Of a DNA stretch of 14,350 nucleotides, positions 13,964 to 14,350 are shown piece by piece. Within the stretch, counting starts at the first letter, position 1. Each line of letters begins with the position of its first letter. The notes below the pieces were generated by a model that was not told the origin of the DNA, did no database searches, and worked only from the letters and a program-made list of their open reading frames with translations. The position numbers and the translations under genes are program-made. This DNA comes from Victivallaceae bacterium (lineage in GTDB: Bacteria > Verrucomicrobiota > Lentisphaeria > Victivallales > Victivallaceae). The stretch lies in the NCBI GenBank assembly GCA_028717165.1, contig JAQUOK010000020.1:1-14350 (forward strand). Reading direction: 5' to 3'.

Positions 13964-14350
13964 ATGGAAAAACCACGTATTGCCCTGACGATGGGAGATC
14001 CCTCCGGGATCGGCCCTGAAATAGTTGTAAAAGCCGCCGCTGATGCGGAATTGCGCAAAATCGCCGACCTGGTAATATACGGCTGCCCGGATATAATAGA
14101 AACGGCGGCGGCACGCTTCGCACCGAAAACCAGGCTGAATATAGAAATTACCGGCACACTCAAGTTTGATGAGCTATCATTGGCAAAAATCGATCCGGTT
14201 TCGGGGCTGGCGGCTCACAGTGCGGTAATCGCCGCCACCCACGACGCGCTCGCCGGCAAAGTCGATGCCCTGGTTACCGCCCCGATAAATAAAGCTTCCG
14301 TCAATGCCGCCGGTATTCCGTTTACCGGACATACCGAGCTGATCGCCGAA
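13964..14350 (+). CDS. pdxA: 4-hydroxythreonine-4-phosphate dehydrogenase PdxA, C-terminus outside window
   Basis: NAD-dependent, metal-requiring enzyme of the DXP-dependent pyridoxal phosphate pathway; it oxidises 4-phosphohydroxy-threonine. The first 129 residues are present. I translated them from the ATG at 13964 and see the family N-terminus (PRIALTMGDPSGIGPEIVVKA), the conserved VDALVTAPINKASVNAAG block, and GIPFTGHTELIAE at the window edge, which contains the substrate-site His. The ribosome site is weak (TAGG about 12 nt upstream). The long repeat array just upstream makes a private promoter hard to see. PdxA2-type paralogues acting on other substrates share these motifs, so the exact substrate is slightly less certain than the family. 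Confidence 0.93.
   Translation, partial: MEKPRIALTMGDPSGIGPEIVVKAAADAELRKIADLVIYGCPDIIETAAARFAPKTRLNIEITGTLKFDELSLAKIDPVSGLAAHSAVIAATHDALAGKVDALVTAPINKASVNAAGIPFTGHTELIAE

Noticed and set aside
1..14350. tRNA, rRNA, insertion-sequence or phage genes
   Set aside because: No cloverleaf, rRNA segment, transposase or phage structural gene was recognised on either strand.

Overview
The window looks like chromosomal DNA of an anaerobic or oxygen-sensitive diderm bacterium. Evidence for this: a superoxide reductase, rubrerythrin, peroxiredoxin and ferritin operon in place of catalase or SOD; an RND efflux pair, which implies two membranes; ThyX in place of ThyA; and a sigma-54 regulator. Base composition is about 50% GC, with a clearly AT-richer patch near 13.3-13.6 kb. 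A PVC-type lineage such as Lentisphaerota would fit, but this is a guess from gene style and no taxonomic marker gene is present.

Region 1 (1-4340, all minus strand) appears to be one regulatory unit. A regulator (4273-2501) carries a degenerate ArsC/LMW-phosphatase-like domain, a Cys-rich PAS domain, a sigma-54 AAA+ ATPase and a Fis-type HTH. Just beyond its 3' end lie six copies of a 9-bp motif, TGT(C/A)TCATT. Next comes a near-perfect -24/-12 (sigma-54) promoter. About 20 nt after the predicted transcript start, a five-gene operon begins: a 67-aa protein of unknown function, ferritin, rubrerythrin, superoxide reductase (desulfoferrodoxin) and 2-Cys peroxiredoxin, the last cut by the window edge. 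I read this as a redox- or iron-sensing switch driving iron storage and removal of superoxide and peroxide. The superoxide reductase has an altered rubredoxin-like iron site.

Region 2 (4341-7570) holds a 501-aa two-helix membrane protein of unknown function (minus) and, divergently, mnmE (plus).

Region 3 (7678-12287, plus) is a translationally coupled efflux pair: a periplasmic adaptor with an unusual ~94-residue insertion in its barrel-sandwich domain, and an HAE-1-type RND pump with a non-canonical proton relay. No outer-membrane channel gene is present.

Region 4 (12288-14350, plus) carries thyX and the start of pdxA, separated by ~700 bp rich in repeats. This gap contains a short direct repeat, a palindrome, an AT-rich gene remnant, and three copies of a three-hairpin repeat unit whose stems covary.

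A second repeat family links regions 1 and 4: two 91-nt copies (781-871 and 12390-12480, 74/91 identical) share a long hairpin whose differences keep base pairing only if the minus strand is the RNA.
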